This document shows positions 10,262-20,626 of a stretch of DNA of 64,000 nucleotides, in pieces. Within the stretch, counting starts at the first letter, position 1. Every line of letters begins with the position of its first letter. Both the position numbers and the translations under genes were made by a program. The stretch is from Phytophthora quininea (Eukaryota > Oomycota > Peronosporomycetes > Peronosporales > Peronosporaceae), in contig JAAVTG010000717.1 of assembly GCA_011947345.1 (NCBI GenBank), forward strand, positions 62,001-126,000, given 5' to 3'. The notes below the pieces were generated by a model. It was not told the DNA's origin and did no database searches. It saw only the letters and a list, made by a program, of their open reading frames with translations.

Positions 10262-11723
10262 TTACTGCTCGCGCTTGGAGTCGTACTCGGCCTGGATCTC
10301 CTCAGCAGACTTGCCCGACGTCTCCGGCACCAGCTTCAGAGCCAGCAGGTAGAACAGCGCCAGAAGCACCACGAACGGCACGTAAGCGTAGTCGTTCAGA
10401 GCGTCCGACACGTACGGATACGACACACCCACGATGAGGTTGCACAGCCAGTTGATACCGATGCAGAGTGACGAAGCGCTCGCGCGGATCGAGTCCGGGA
10501 AGATGTCGGCGGTCATCACCCACACGAGGACCGAGAGTCACGCCGAACACGATCACGTACAGCGCCGTGAAGACAATCGACAGAGCCGACACGTCCACGA
10601 TGAAGGCCACCGTCATACCGATAGACATGACCACCATGCCAGACAGACCCCACAGGATCATGTTGCGGGCACCGAAGCGGTTGGCCAGCACACCCGTGAA
10701 GAAGGCCGGGAAGATGTTGATGAAGTCGATGATGAGCGTGCCCACACGAGAGTCCGAGATACCGGCGTCCGAGAAGATGGTACCGGAGTAGTAGAAGACG
10801 GCGTTGATACCCGAGAGCTGCTGCGCGCACGACAAAAGGATGCCGCCCAGAAGCTGCATGCGGTAGCGAGGCGCGAACATGGACTCGGTCTTGGGCGTCG
10901 AGTCGATCAGACCCTCCTCGGCGCTCGTCTTGTTGACCTCGAGCCACGACAGAGCCGTCTGCACGTGCTCCTCGCCGTACAGACGAGCGATCACCTCCTT
11001 GGCCTCCTCCTTGCGGCCCTTGGTCAGCAGCCACGCAGGACTCTCAATGCACATCGACGGCGCCAGCAGCAGGTACACGACAGCCAGCACGACCGGGAAC
11101 GCAGCCAGGTAGCGCCAGCCGCTGCTCGTGTTGGCGAAGAAGAAGCAGATCGCCGGCACTAAGATACCGATGGTCGTGAAGATCTGCAGGCCCAGGCCAA
11201 GAGTGTTGCGCATGTGCGGCGGAGACAGCTCGTTCACGTAGCCGCCGATCGTGGCCGTGGCCGTACCGGACGCGATACCGGCGATGAGACGGCCCAGCGC
11301 GAACAGCCACACGTTCGACACGGACGCCTGCACCACGCCGCCCACGATCATGAAGACGCAGTTGCCCATCAGAGCTTTCTTACGGCCGAACTTGTCGCTG
11401 AAGTGGCCGCAGCACAGCGAGCCCACCATGGCGCCGAAGATCCACGCGTTCACGGCGAACGTCCACTCGAGCTTCGAGTGGCCCGGGAACATGAGGCACG
11501 TGTCCTCGGCCACGGGGCGCGCATTGCACTCGTCCGTGTCGTTGTACTGCGACAGGTTCATCTGCGAGGTGGACCAACCGCTCTGGAAGGGCTGCATCCA
11601 GGACAGGAAGGCGCTGGTGTAGAGGATGGCCTTGGGCTTGATGAGACGCGCGGCGGCCTTGTTGGCCTCGTCGAAGGCGGTGACGGGCTTGGGCGACGCT
11701 ACTTCCGCGTAGTTGTCCGCCAT
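10262..11723 (-). CDS. Sugar transporter 1 (MFS sugar porter family), two-base frameshift
   Basis: Starts at ATG 11723. Hallmarks of the sugar porter family are present: DKFGRKK after helix 2, GRLIAGIASG, ESPAWLL, QQLSGINAVFYYS, and VPETSGKSAEE near the C-terminus. A large first loop carries CNARPVAEDTC, shared by all five paralogs here. It is nearly identical to sugar transporter 2 but inverted. At about 10528 two bases present in both near-identical copies are missing (GGTCCTCGTGTGG against GGTCCTCTTGTGTGG), throwing the last 90 or so codons out of frame. With them the protein would be 487 residues. Predicted hexose:proton symport at the plasma membrane or haustorial membrane; the substrate is not determined by sequence. 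Confidence 0.88.
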
Positions 11724-14109
11724 CTTGGGTTTGTAGTCTGCAGACTGTACTGGAGACTTGCTTGGTGTTTGTCAAAATGGAAAGTGGGGATCGTTTGGTG
11801 CTTCGTAGCTTGTTGTCGAGAGCAACTCGGTCCGCAACGCTGCATGTCCGCGGTCTGCTTTTGAGGGCAAACCTTGAAGCAGCGATGCCCCCGCATAGTA
11901 CGGGCTCACTTGATTGATCCCCGAGGCTTTGCTTCGTGCCTCGTGCCTGCAGCTCTTGTACCCTGCGTCTCCGGAGCTGCCGCATGTTATCTCGCCCGAT
12001 TAGCAGTGCAATGTGACGTTTTTGATCCGCAGGTCGTGTACAGGAGCTTGAAGTTGGCTTGCGGTCGAATAAAAGCGCAAGGTGGTGCTGCAGACCAAGC
12101 AATTCTTTTACGAGTGTCTCCAACAAATGGCTGGCGCGCAGCAGATCTGTAACAAGCGCTACGATCTTCCAGCGCAGTGTACTATGTACTACCAATGCGC
12201 TACAGCATGAACACACATGTATGCGGTTGGTACACTGCTGAGCGGTGCGCTGCCTCTTTCAGTGGGGTCAACCAGATGTGGTCGCTGCTCTGCTTGGTTG
12301 GAAGGGTCCGTTCTTTATCTTCAGGAGTCGATGCAATAGTCGACCTGGGTCTGCCTCGCGCTCAACAGGCAATATGTGCCAGTCTTGGTTGTTGTACTAA
12401 GCGCAACACGCCAACTTGTCAGCACTGAGCACGGCTCTTTCAACTGCGGTCGGTCGTCACCTCAAGGCCCATGGTCCATGCATACCGTTAATCGGGATCA
12501 AAATGCTTATCTTTTAGTCGTGAAGATCAAGTTGACTTAACATTGAGGGTTCGCTTGCTTGGGAGGGCAGCCGGCCTCGTAGAGCACGCAGATCTCTCCG
12601 AAGCCTATGTATCGCATTTCCACTTGATTCCTGGATAAGTTTTCGCCAAAATCTCCTCCAGAGAGAGCTACATGCACAGCGTTCGGACCATTGCATGCCA
12701 ATACATGTGCGGAGAGGCAGGTCATGCGTGGTAAATCGAACGCTCTTAGCGGGTGAGCACATTGAACCTCCCGCTGGGGACAATCTCTGTCTTCTACGTA
12801 AGACGACCGCGTGGCGTTGGTGCGCGCCAACTCGCGCGACGTGACCTACCCTTCTGAGGCTACAGGCACGAGAAACTGGGCGCAGATGCACCTCTGTCCT
12901 CTGTGAAGGATCCGCCGGGGCGAGAGAGCTGCCGGTCTACCACGGCGAGCAGGATGACGAGGTTAACAGAAACTTGGGGGCGTTGTTTGGGGAGGCCGGT
13001 GTTGTATTTGGAGACCGTGGGGCATTGTCTTTCACCCAGGGGCCACGGTAGATCGCTTTAAATTGTTACCTTCTGCTATATAGGCTCTAGCCGCGTTCAC
13101 CTGAGCACGATGGTGACACAATGCGCTTTCGTTGCTACTTGTATTATTTTGCATGTAAGAATTCCCTATCCACCTAACTGCCACCACGACCAAGGTCCGT
13201 CGTGGGAGCTGACTCAACTCAGACCTCGTAGCAGACGCGGAGTTAACAGCCGCCGGCGATGCCAAAAGTATCCTCGTGCATCACGTTGGCGGGAACCGGA
13301 AGCCCCGCCAACGCAGTTTCCTTTGTTCCTTCTTGAACGAGTCCGGCATCGTACTTGAAGTAAATCCCGCCATCGATTCGGAATTGCCACGAGATTTCGG
13401 AAACGATACAAAGTAATTTGTTCATCGCCGCGCTGAGTAACGTAAAGTGTTCTCACTGGGCACTCGTTCGAGCCTCTACTGGTGTGTAAGACAGAATCAT
13501 TCCAAGGGATATCATAGCAATCGCTAGTTGAACGGTTTCCAACCGCGTTTGCTGTCGAAAACTAACCAGAATCGGGTCTGTGTATTCTCATTCGCCACAC
13601 GTGATTTTAGTCTTCGTTAACTGAGTTCCCGTCTCTGTAGGCGACTTGGAACTGGTTCCCACTTGATCTCGTGTGCGCAGAGATCGTGTTCCCTCTCTCC
13701 AAGCAGCCCTGGGGGCATACTTTCGCCAAGTCCACGGCGTTGGACGGATGCAACCAGCCGATGGTTTCTGAAGTTGCTTGCATTTCTCTGCATGGAGAGG
13801 TCTCTAGCCAAATCGGACAGGATCAGCGACGAGTTACCACACGCAAGACACGGGGCTGCAATGCCCTCACCATCGCTTTGATTCAGCTAGCCGACTTGTT
13901 GTGCCGCACTTGAATCCTAAGTCGCATCCAGAGCGCGTGCGGTTGCCCCAAAGTTCAAGCTGCCCGATCCATTGCGCAGTGTCGTTCGTAGGCCCCGCAG
14001 AGGACAATCGCGGCGGCGGCGTCGATCCCATGGCAACCAGGATTGCAGCCCTCACTTTCCAATTGACCAAGTTCCTCGCAAGTCGACAAGTCAACCAAGT
14101 CAAGCTACT
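11724..14109. other. 2.4-kb spacer with shreds of coding sequence, no recognised gene
   Basis: This lies between the divergent starts of sugar transporters 1 and 2. On the minus strand two short ORFs look protein-like but unrecognised: 13243-13425 (60 codons, ending VMHEDTFGIAGGC) and 12537-12830 (about 97 codons, rich in cysteine, ending CPPKQANPQC). They could be parts of one decayed gene. The sequence just before 14110 is the leader of sugar transporter 2. The two halves are not symmetrical, so the inverted repeat does not extend into the spacer. Confidence 0.45.
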
Positions 14110-15576
14110 ATGGCCGACTACACCGAGGCCACCACCCCTAAGGCGACCAACGCCACCGCCTTCGACGAGGCCAACAAGGCCGCCGCGCGTCTTATCAAGC
14201 CCAAGGCCATCCTCTACACCAGCGCCTTCCTGTCCTGGATGCAGCCCTTCCAGAGCGGTTGGTCCACCTCGCAGATGAACCTGTCGCAGTACAACGACAC
14301 GGACGAGTGCAATGCGCGCCCCGTGGCCGAGGACACGTGCCTCATGTTCCCGGGCCACTCGAAGCTCGAGTGGACGTTCGCCGTGAACGCGTGGATCTTC
14401 GGCGCCATGGTGGGCTCGCTGTGCTGCGGCCACTTCAGCGACAAGTTCGGCCGTAAGAAAGCTCTGATGGGCAACTGCGTCTTCATGATCGTGGGCGGCG
14501 TGGTGCAGGCGTCCGTGTCGAACGTGTGGCTGTTCGCGCTGGGCCGTCTCATCGCCGGTATCGCGTCCGGTACGGCCACGGCCACGATCGGCGGCTACGT
14601 GAACGAGCTGTCTCCGCCGCACATGCGCAACACTCTTGGCCTGGGCCTGCAGATCTTCACGACCATCGGTATCTTAGTGCCGGCGATCTGCTTCTTCTTC
14701 GCCAACACGAGCAGCGGCTGGCGCTACCTGGCTGCGTTCCCGGTCGTGCTGGCTGTCGTGTACCTGCTGCTGGCGCCGTCGATGTGCATTGAGAGTCCTG
14801 CGTGGCTGCTGACCAAGGGCCGCAAGGAGGAGGCCAAGGAGGTGATCGCTCGTCTGTACGGCGAGGAGCACGTGCAGACGGCTCTGTCGTGGCTCGAGGT
14901 CAACAAGACGAGCGCCGAGGAGGGTCTGATCGACTCGACGCCCAAGACCGAGTCCATGTTCGCGCCTCGCTACCGCATGCAGCTTCTGGGCGGCATCCTT
15001 TTGTCGTGCGCGCAGCAGCTCTCGGGTATCAACGCCGTCTTCTACTACTCCGGTACCATCTTCTCGGACGCCGGTATCTCGGACTCTCGTGTGGGCACGC
15101 TCATCATCGACTTCATCAACATCTTCCCGGCCTTCTTCACGGGTGTGCTGGCCAACCGCTTCGGTGCCCGCAACATGATCCTGTGGGGTCTGTCTGGCAT
15201 GGTGGTCATGTCTATCGGTATGACGGTGGCCTTCATCGTGGACGTGTCGGCTCTGTCGATTGTCTTCACGGCGCTGTACGTGATCGTGTTCGGCGTGACT
15301 CTCGGTCCTCTTGTGTGGGTGATGACCGCCGACATCTTCCCGGACTCGATCCGTGCCAGCGCTTCGTCACTCTGCATCGGTATCAACTGGCTGTGCAACC
15401 TCATCGTGGGTGTGTCGTATCCGTACGTGTCGGACGCTCTGAACGACTACGCTTACGTGCCGTTCGTGGTGCTTCTGGCGCTGTTCTACCTGCTGGCTCT
15501 GAAGCTGGTGCCGGAGACGTCGGGCAAGTCCGCCGAGGAGATCCAGGCCGAGTACGACTCCAAGCGCGAGCAGTAA
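14110..15576 (+). CDS. Sugar transporter 2 (MFS sugar porter family), intact
   Basis: Intact 488-residue protein from ATG 14110. Order of marks: short cytosolic N-terminus, helix 1 near 33-50, first loop with C67 and C77 (CNARPVAEDTC), DKFGRKK (111-117), GRLIAGIASG near 146, ESPAWLL (228-234), QQLSGINAVFYYS (302-314) and VPETSGK (467-473). These are the classical motifs of hexose/proton symporters. It is the best reference in the cluster for judging the broken copies. It lies tail-to-tail with sugar transporter 3 and head-to-head with transporter 1. No intron. Likely role: uptake of hexoses from host or environment. Confidence 0.93.
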   Translation: MADYTEATTPKATNATAFDEANKAAARLIKPKAILYTSAFLSWMQPFQSGWSTSQMNLSQYNDTDECNARPVAEDTCLMFPGHSKLEWTFAVNAWIFGAMVGSLCCGHFSDKFGRKKALMGNCVFMIVGGVVQASVSNVWLFALGRLIAGIASGTATATIGGYVNELSPPHMRNTLGLGLQIFTTIGILVPAICFFFANTSSGWRYLAAFPVVLAVVYLLLAPSMCIESPAWLLTKGRKEEAKEVIARLYGEEHVQTALSWLEVNKTSAEEGLIDSTPKTESMFAPRYRMQLLGGILLSCAQQLSGINAVFYYSGTIFSDAGISDSRVGTLIIDFINIFPAFFTGVLANRFGARNMILWGLSGMVVMSIGMTVAFIVDVSALSIVFTALYVIVFGVTLGPLVWVMTADIFPDSIRASASSLCIGINWLCNLIVGVSYPYVSDALNDYAYVPFVVLLALFYLLALKLVPETSGKSAEEIQAEYDSKREQ

Positions 15577-15925
15577 ATGTGAGCTAGTGGCGTAGGTGCC
15601 CAACGGAGGCTGTTGCTAGTACCATCAAACAAACATGGTATTTTTTCATTATCACAACGTGTACATATCCTTACTACTATTGGTACGTAGTAGTATTCAA
15701 CATTCCTTTTACACGGATGGGATCTCGAAGCTGCTGGGTCTTTACGTGACCCTCCTTACGTGCTTTAAACGTATCGATAGCGGCTGCTTGCGCCTCCTGT
15801 GGCAGCGTTGGTCCAACGGCGTTCAAACCGAAATATGAAAGAGACGCTACCGGTATCCAAACTCGGACATGAATTATACGCAATATCAACCGTGAAGAAA
15901 CGTCCAACCAAATCTTGCTCGGGTT
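15577..15925. other. Shared 3' intergenic between sugar transporters 2 and 3
   Basis: About 350 bases between two convergent stop codons; A/T-rich, nothing coding recognised. Confidence 0.5.
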
Positions 15926-17419
15926 CTACTTACCGCTACGCGAGTCGTACTCAGCTTGAATCTCCTCAGCAGACTTGCCCGACGTCTCCGGCACCATTTT
16001 CAATGCCAACAGATAAAAGATAGCGAGCAGCACCACGAACGGCACGTAAGCGTAGTCGTTCAGAGCGTCCGACACGTACGGATACGACACACCCACGATG
16101 AGGTTGCACAGCCAGTTGATACCGATGCAGAGTGACGAAGCGCTCGCGCGGATCGAGTCCGGGAAGATGTCGGCGGTCATCACCCACACAAGAGGACCGA
16201 GAGTCACGCCGAACACGATCACGTACAGCGCCGTGAAGACAATCGACAGAGCCGACACGTCCACGATGAAGGCCACCGTCATGCCTACAGCCATCAACAT
16301 CATAGCCGATAGACCCCACAAGATCATGCTGCGATTGCCGAAGCGGTTGGCCAACACTCCAGTGAAGAAAGCCGGGAAGATGTTGATGAAGTCGATGATG
16401 AGCGTGCCCACACGAGAGTCTGAAATACCGGCGTCCGAGAATATGGTACCGGAGTAATAGAAGACAGCGTTGATACCAGATAATTGCTGAGAGCACGACA
16501 GCAAGATGCCAGTGAGGACCTGCATGCGGTAGCGCGGAGCAAAGATCGACTCCGTCGCAGGCGCTTGGCCAATTGATCCCTGCTCGACATTGTCCTTCAT
16601 GTTCGACACCTCGAGCCAGGACAGAACGGTTCCGACGTGCTCATCGCCGTACAAACGGGCAATCACCGCCGTAGCTTCGTCGCGACGGTTCTTCGTCAAC
16701 AGCCAAGCCGGAGACTCAACACACATCGTTGGTGCCAGCAACAAGAAGAGACCGCCCAACACACACGGGAACGCAGACAAATAACGCCACCCGCTGCTTG
16801 AGTTGGCGAAGAAGAAGCAAATGGCTGGAAACAGGATGCCGATGGTAGTCGAGATCTGCAAGCCCAAGCCCAACGTGTTGCGCATGTGCGGCGGAGACAG
16901 CTCGTTCACGTACGCGCCGATGGTGCCCGTGGCAGTACCGGACGCGATGCCAGCGATCAAGCGGCCTGCAGCGAACGCCCAAATGTTAGACACGACGGTC
17001 TGGATCACACCGCCGCCGATCATGAAGATGCAGTTGAGCGTTAAAACTCTTTTGCGGCCGAACTTGTCGCTGAAGTGGCCGCAGCACAGCGAGCCCACCA
17101 TAGCGCCGAAGATCCACGCGTTCACGGCGAACGTCCACTCCAACTTCGAGTGGCCCGGGAACATGAGGCACGTGTTTTCAGCCACAGGACGCGCATTACA
17201 CTGGTCAGTGTCGTTGTATTGGGAGAGGTTCATCTGGGAAGTCGACCACCCGCTCTGGAACGGTTGCAGCAGCGACACCATGACGCTGGTGTACAGGAGA
17301 GCGTTGGGCTTCAGTTGACGCGCTGCAGCCTTGCTGGCATCGTCGAAGCCGTTCAGCGTAGCCTTGACTGGCGAATTGGCGACTTCGGCGTACACATCTT
17401 GCTGTTGTGGTTCAGCCAT
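15926..17419 (-). CDS. Sugar transporter 3 (MFS sugar porter family), intact
   Basis: 497 residues from ATG 17419; the open frame extends further upstream but without an ATG. It has the same motif order as transporter 2: CNARPVAENTC loop, DKFGRKR, GRLIAGIASG, ESPAWLL, QQLSGINAVFYYS, VPETSGK. The nucleotide sequence is a mosaic. 16029-16282 is identical to the matching part of transporter 1 (10365-10616) apart from the two bases lost there, while much of the rest differs at many silent sites. The last codons read GGT AAG TAG, which also makes a perfect GTAAGT donor. As the paralogs end at the same place, I treat this as chance. Predicted hexose uptake. Confidence 0.92.
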   Translation of the reverse strand: MAEPQQQDVYAEVANSPVKATLNGFDDASKAAARQLKPNALLYTSVMVSLLQPFQSGWSTSQMNLSQYNDTDQCNARPVAENTCLMFPGHSKLEWTFAVNAWIFGAMVGSLCCGHFSDKFGRKRVLTLNCIFMIGGGVIQTVVSNIWAFAAGRLIAGIASGTATGTIGAYVNELSPPHMRNTLGLGLQISTTIGILFPAICFFFANSSSGWRYLSAFPCVLGGLFLLLAPTMCVESPAWLLTKNRRDEATAVIARLYGDEHVGTVLSWLEVSNMKDNVEQGSIGQAPATESIFAPRYRMQVLTGILLSCSQQLSGINAVFYYSGTIFSDAGISDSRVGTLIIDFINIFPAFFTGVLANRFGNRSMILWGLSAMMLMAVGMTVAFIVDVSALSIVFTALYVIVFGVTLGPLVWVMTADIFPDSIRASASSLCIGINWLCNLIVGVSYPYVSDALNDYAYVPFVVLLAIFYLLALKMVPETSGKSAEEIQAEYDSRSGK

Positions 17420-17603
17420 GGGCTCTTGGAATGTTGAATTGTTGTGCTGGGAGGTAGGATTGACAATGGACAAGATGGAAAGCTTGGATTTTGGTACACT
17501 GGTTGAGCGTCCAAGTGTTCACACTGTATCTTGACCAAGAGAGACATGCCTTTTGCGTTGAAGTTTGAGAGCATCTGAGCTTGTTGCAGACATTGTGTGA
17601 GCC

Positions 17604-17948
17604 TCACGGAGCCGCTTGGGGTGGTTGGGCATCCACAAACCAGTCTTTATTTCCAGCCAAAGTCGGTTCCAGTGCGTTCCAGATGCTTTGGTTCACACTT
17701 GGCGCGAGTTTTTCTGTTGCGTCGCCTATAAACTTGGGAAAAGTGTCCTTGGGCTTGAAGGCACCAGCATTCGGCGTATCCATACGGGGTGACGTTGGTT
17801 GGCCACCGGATCCCAAACGAGTTAACTCGCTGCTTGGTAGGAAGGTGAACAAGATGAAAGGATCAAGTGGAGACCAGTTCGGCTCAACAGCAGCTAGTTG
17901 TTGTTGAAATGCACACGAAACAAAATGCTCGCAGCAACCACACAACAA
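17604..17948 (-). CDS. Unrecognised ORF, 114 codons
   Basis: Open frame on the same strand as, and directly downstream of, the NLP relic. The ORF contains DTFPKFIGDATEKLAPS and NQSIWNALEP. I do not recognise it; it has no signal peptide or domain. It might be the 3' part of a decayed secreted protein or not a gene at all. Confidence 0.25.
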   Translation of the reverse strand: MLCGCCEHFVSCAFQQQLAAVEPNWSPLDPFILFTFLPSSELTRLGSGGQPTSPRMDTPNAGAFKPKDTFPKFIGDATEKLAPSVNQSIWNALEPTLAGNKDWFVDAQPPQAAP

Positions 17949-17990
17949 ATTCGACGACTAGTATTCACCGCCGCATCAAACGCTACGTAG

Positions 17991-18767
17991 TTACTCCCAG
18001 ATTGAGTGAGGTTCACCCGTATGATACGTTGTCGTCCCTTTCCGGACGTAGTATGTGGATGCGTCCTTGAGATTCTTCTCAAAGTTGGCATCAATGAAAG
18101 GCACTTTGTCGTCTTCGCCGAAGTCCGTCGTTGTTAGAGCCTCGCGAGCTCCGTCCGTCATTTGCTCCCACTGGATCAGGTCTTGGAACTCTCCGGTCTC
18201 GGAGGTAAACACGACATAGTGCTCACCGAGCTTGCCGTTTGCCATCATTGCAACTTTTGTGGCGGTGCCATCCAGGTGAGATGCATCGACAGGTTTCTAT
18301 ATTACATGTTCCTGAGACGAGATTGCCAACACGGACGGCGCCTCAAGAGCCACATCGTCCAGCCAAACAACTACGTACACCCGCGGCCTTCCCCGCCAAT
18401 CTTGAGCAATAAGAAGGGCAAAATGGGCTCCGTCACGTCTTTCGGAAAGTACCAGGCTGGCCCACTTGCCCCTGTAAAGCATCGATCGACTGTAGACTTG
18501 CGAGCCCAAGGCAGATCCCTTACAGTCCTGGTCAGGCTTTCCAGTTCGCTTCAGCCCGGCACTGGTCTCGCCTGCCGCATTCACTGTAGGGTATGGGTGG
18601 CAGCCGTCTTTGATGAAAAGCGACGGCTTGAACTTGACAGCAGCCTTCTCGGCGGCAGTGATCGGCTCTGGTTGTGGAAGCGCTGCCACGGCGTCATGGT
18701 TAATTTCCACTGCTCCGGCACCGGCGAGGTTGGCCATCACAAGGACGAGTAGCGTGCACCGCTTCAT
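17991..18767 (-). pseudogene. Necrosis-inducing-like protein (NLP/NPP1 family) relic
   Basis: Minus-strand frame from ATG 18767 begins with a secretion signal (MKRCTLLVLVMANLAGAGA). NLP marks follow: an INHDAV stretch, GCHPYPTVNAAG and GSQVYSR. The position of the family's conserved central heptapeptide is degenerate, and the conserved aromatic Phe-Pro-Lys-Asp signature just before it is visible only in another frame (about 18,437-18,460), so the frame slips out and back. An in-frame TAG at 18297-18299 ends translation before the C-terminal third, which continues in the same frame to 17991. NLPs are secreted proteins; some are cytolytic to eudicot membranes and many oomycete copies are dead or non-toxic. 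With these breaks this copy is very unlikely to make an active protein. Confidence 0.82.
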
Positions 18768-19114
18768 TCGCGAAGATGGCACTAGAATAAATGGCTGGTG
18801 TTCGGGAAATTGGAGAGTGGAGGGAGGCGCAGTTTGCTTTCACTCGGATAAGGGAAGGATCGGCAGTGTGATCACGACAAATGAATTGCAGCTTGAAGTG
18901 TAATGGGATCCCTCGTCAGCACTACTCAGAGTGACAGCATTGCAACTTTACCATGCTCCAAGCACCGTTCATTGTTAGTTCCCTCGCAAAGGCAATGCCG
19001 CTAACTAAGGGAGCTACCGTTTTAGTACTGCAGAGGCAATCTACTGACACCGCTCAAAGGCTAGCTCAAGTTGTATCGAACTCCTTGTTATTTTATCTTT
19101 TAGTTGTTGCCATT
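18768..19114. other. Intergenic between the NLP relic and sugar transporter 4
   Basis: Roughly 350 bases; would hold the NLP promoter and the 3' end of transporter 4. Nothing coding recognised. Confidence 0.45.
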
Positions 19115-20626
19115 TCAGCTCGATACGCCAGCTTTCTGGTCCCTACGTGCGCGGAAGTTGGCTTGGATCTCTTCCGTCGTCTTGCCTGCCGTCTCGGGGA
19201 CGCACTGCAGCGTGAACACGTAGAATAACGCCGTCGTGACCATGAATGGGACGAACGAGTACGAGTCGAGAGCGTCCGAGATGTACGGGAAGAACACGCC
19301 GATGATGAGGTTGCCCACCCAGTTGAAGAAGATGCAGATTGACACGGCGGTGGCACGCACAGAGTCGGTGAAAAGCGCCGCCGTAATGGACCAGATCAAC
19401 GGCCCGACGCTGGTGGAGAAGGAGCCCACGAAGGTTGCGGTGAAGAAGATGGACAGCGGCTGCACCGATGCCGCCAACGCGATGGTAATGCCCGTCGCAC
19501 TCACAAACATGCCGACCAAACCCCACAGTAGCAGCTTGCGGTTGCCGTACCGCTCCGAAAGTCTCGCCACGAACAACGTCGGCAGCACCAGAATGGCATT
19601 CACAATGACCGTGCCGATGCGACCATCTGATAGTCCCGCGTCGGTGAAGATATCGGACGAGTAGTAGCAGACAGCGTTGACGCCGGTAAGTTGCTGTGCG
19701 GCGGACACGCCGATGGCGACCAGCACCTGACGACGGAAGAGCGGCGACATCAGCAGCGACAGCACGTTGCCTTGGTATTCCTGCTCCTCGGATTGCACCT
19801 CCGATTCCAAGTCGGTGCTGTTACTCAGCTCCATCCACGCAAGAACGCGCTGGACATTGTCGACGCCATACAGTCGCGCGATCTCCTGCTCGGCTCGCTC
19901 GTGATCTCCTTTCTCCAGTAACCACGCGGGGCTTTCCACCAAAAACGGCGTACATGCCAAATACAACAGCGCAAGGACGATAGGGAATCCGGCGATGTAT
20001 CTCCAGCCACTGCTGGTGTTGGCAAAAGAAAGTGACGGACACGAGCAGTAGACCGAGCGATAACGCGATCTGGACGCCCGTGCCGTACGAATTACGTCGA
20101 TCAGGCGGAGAAATCTCGGTGATGTAGCCCCCACCATACCCGTGGCAGTGCCGGAGCCGATACCCGCGATAATACGTCCCACCATGAACACCATGATAGC
20201 GGACGTGCTGGCCTGCACGATGGCGCCCACCAGCATGAACACCGCGCTGCCCATCAACACCTTCTTGCGTCCAAAGCGCTCGGACACGGAGCCACAGCCG
20301 AGACTCCCGATCATGCCGCCGACGATCCACGCGTTCACTACGAGCGTCCACTCGGTCTTGGTGTGTCCTGGGAACATGAGGCACGTGCCGTCTACCACCG
20401 GACGAGCATTGCAGGCGTCCACGTCGTTGAACGCCGTGAGATTGAGCTGGCCAACGGACCAACCGAACTGGAAGGGCTGCAGCAGCGGCACCAGTAAACT
20501 GGCCCAGAAGATCCACGTGACGGAGATGGCCTTGTTGGAAGTAGCGTTCGCGTCCGGCGTCTTGGTTGTGCTAACAGCCACGAACGGCGCACTCTCGGGC
20601 TCTGCCGATGCGCCGGTTTTCACCAT
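19115..20626 (-). CDS. Sugar transporter 4 (MFS sugar porter family), compensated frameshifts
   Basis: ATG 20626; about 504 residues. More diverged than copies 1-3 but with the same plan: CNARPVVDGTCLMFPGH loop, SERFGRKK, GRIIAGIGSG, ESPAWLL, QQLTGVNAVCYYS, VPETAGK. Between about 20135 and 20031 the long ORF reads nonsense. The conserved sequence YITEISPPDRRNSYGTG appears one frame over, and the original frame returns at FANTSSGWRY. One base lost in a G run near 20135 and two in a T run near 20023-20033 explain this and keep the overall frame. Probably assembly errors. Expected function: sugar uptake. Confidence 0.85.
   Translation of the reverse strand: MVKTGASAEPESAPFVAVSTTKTPDANATSNKAISVTWIFWASLLVPLLQPFQFGWSVGQLNLTAFNDVDACNARPVVDGTCLMFPGHTKTEWTLVVNAWIVGGMIGSLGCGSVSERFGRKKVLMGSAVFMLVGAIVQASTSAIMVFMVGRIIAGIGSGTATGMVGATSPRFLRLIDVIRTARASRSRYRSVYCSCPSLSFANTSSGWRYIAGFPIVLALLYLACTPFLVESPAWLLEKGDHERAEQEIARLYGVDNVQRVLAWMELSNSTDLESEVQSEEQEYQGNVLSLLMSPLFRRQVLVAIGVSAAQQLTGVNAVCYYSSDIFTDAGLSDGRIGTVIVNAILVLPTLFVARLSERYGNRKLLLWGLVGMFVSATGITIALAASVQPLSIFFTATFVGSFSTSVGPLIWSITAALFTDSVRATAVSICIFFNWVGNLIIGVFFPYISDALDSYSFVPFMVTTALFYVFTLQCVPETAGKTTEEIQANFRARRDQKAGVSS

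Larger units (their letters stand above)
10262..15576. repeat. Inverted duplication of sugar transporter genes 1 and 2
   Basis: The coding regions at 10262-11680 (minus) and about 14150-15576 (plus) are almost the same sequence in opposite orientation, separated by about 2.4 kb. Identity starts abruptly at the codons for AFDEAN and ends at the stop codon. The flanks and the first 15-18 codons differ, which points to coding-region homogenisation and not a fresh segmental duplication. Confidence 0.85.

Noticed and set aside
13867..14622. Minus-strand ORF opposite sugar transporter 2, repeated at 11214-11864
   Set aside because: Appears twice only because the underlying transporter gene is present twice in inverted orientation; no protein features.
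15926..15945. Perfect GTAAGT donor at the stop codon of sugar transporter 3
   Set aside because: Paralogs end at the same point and no acceptor adds conserved sequence; taken as chance.
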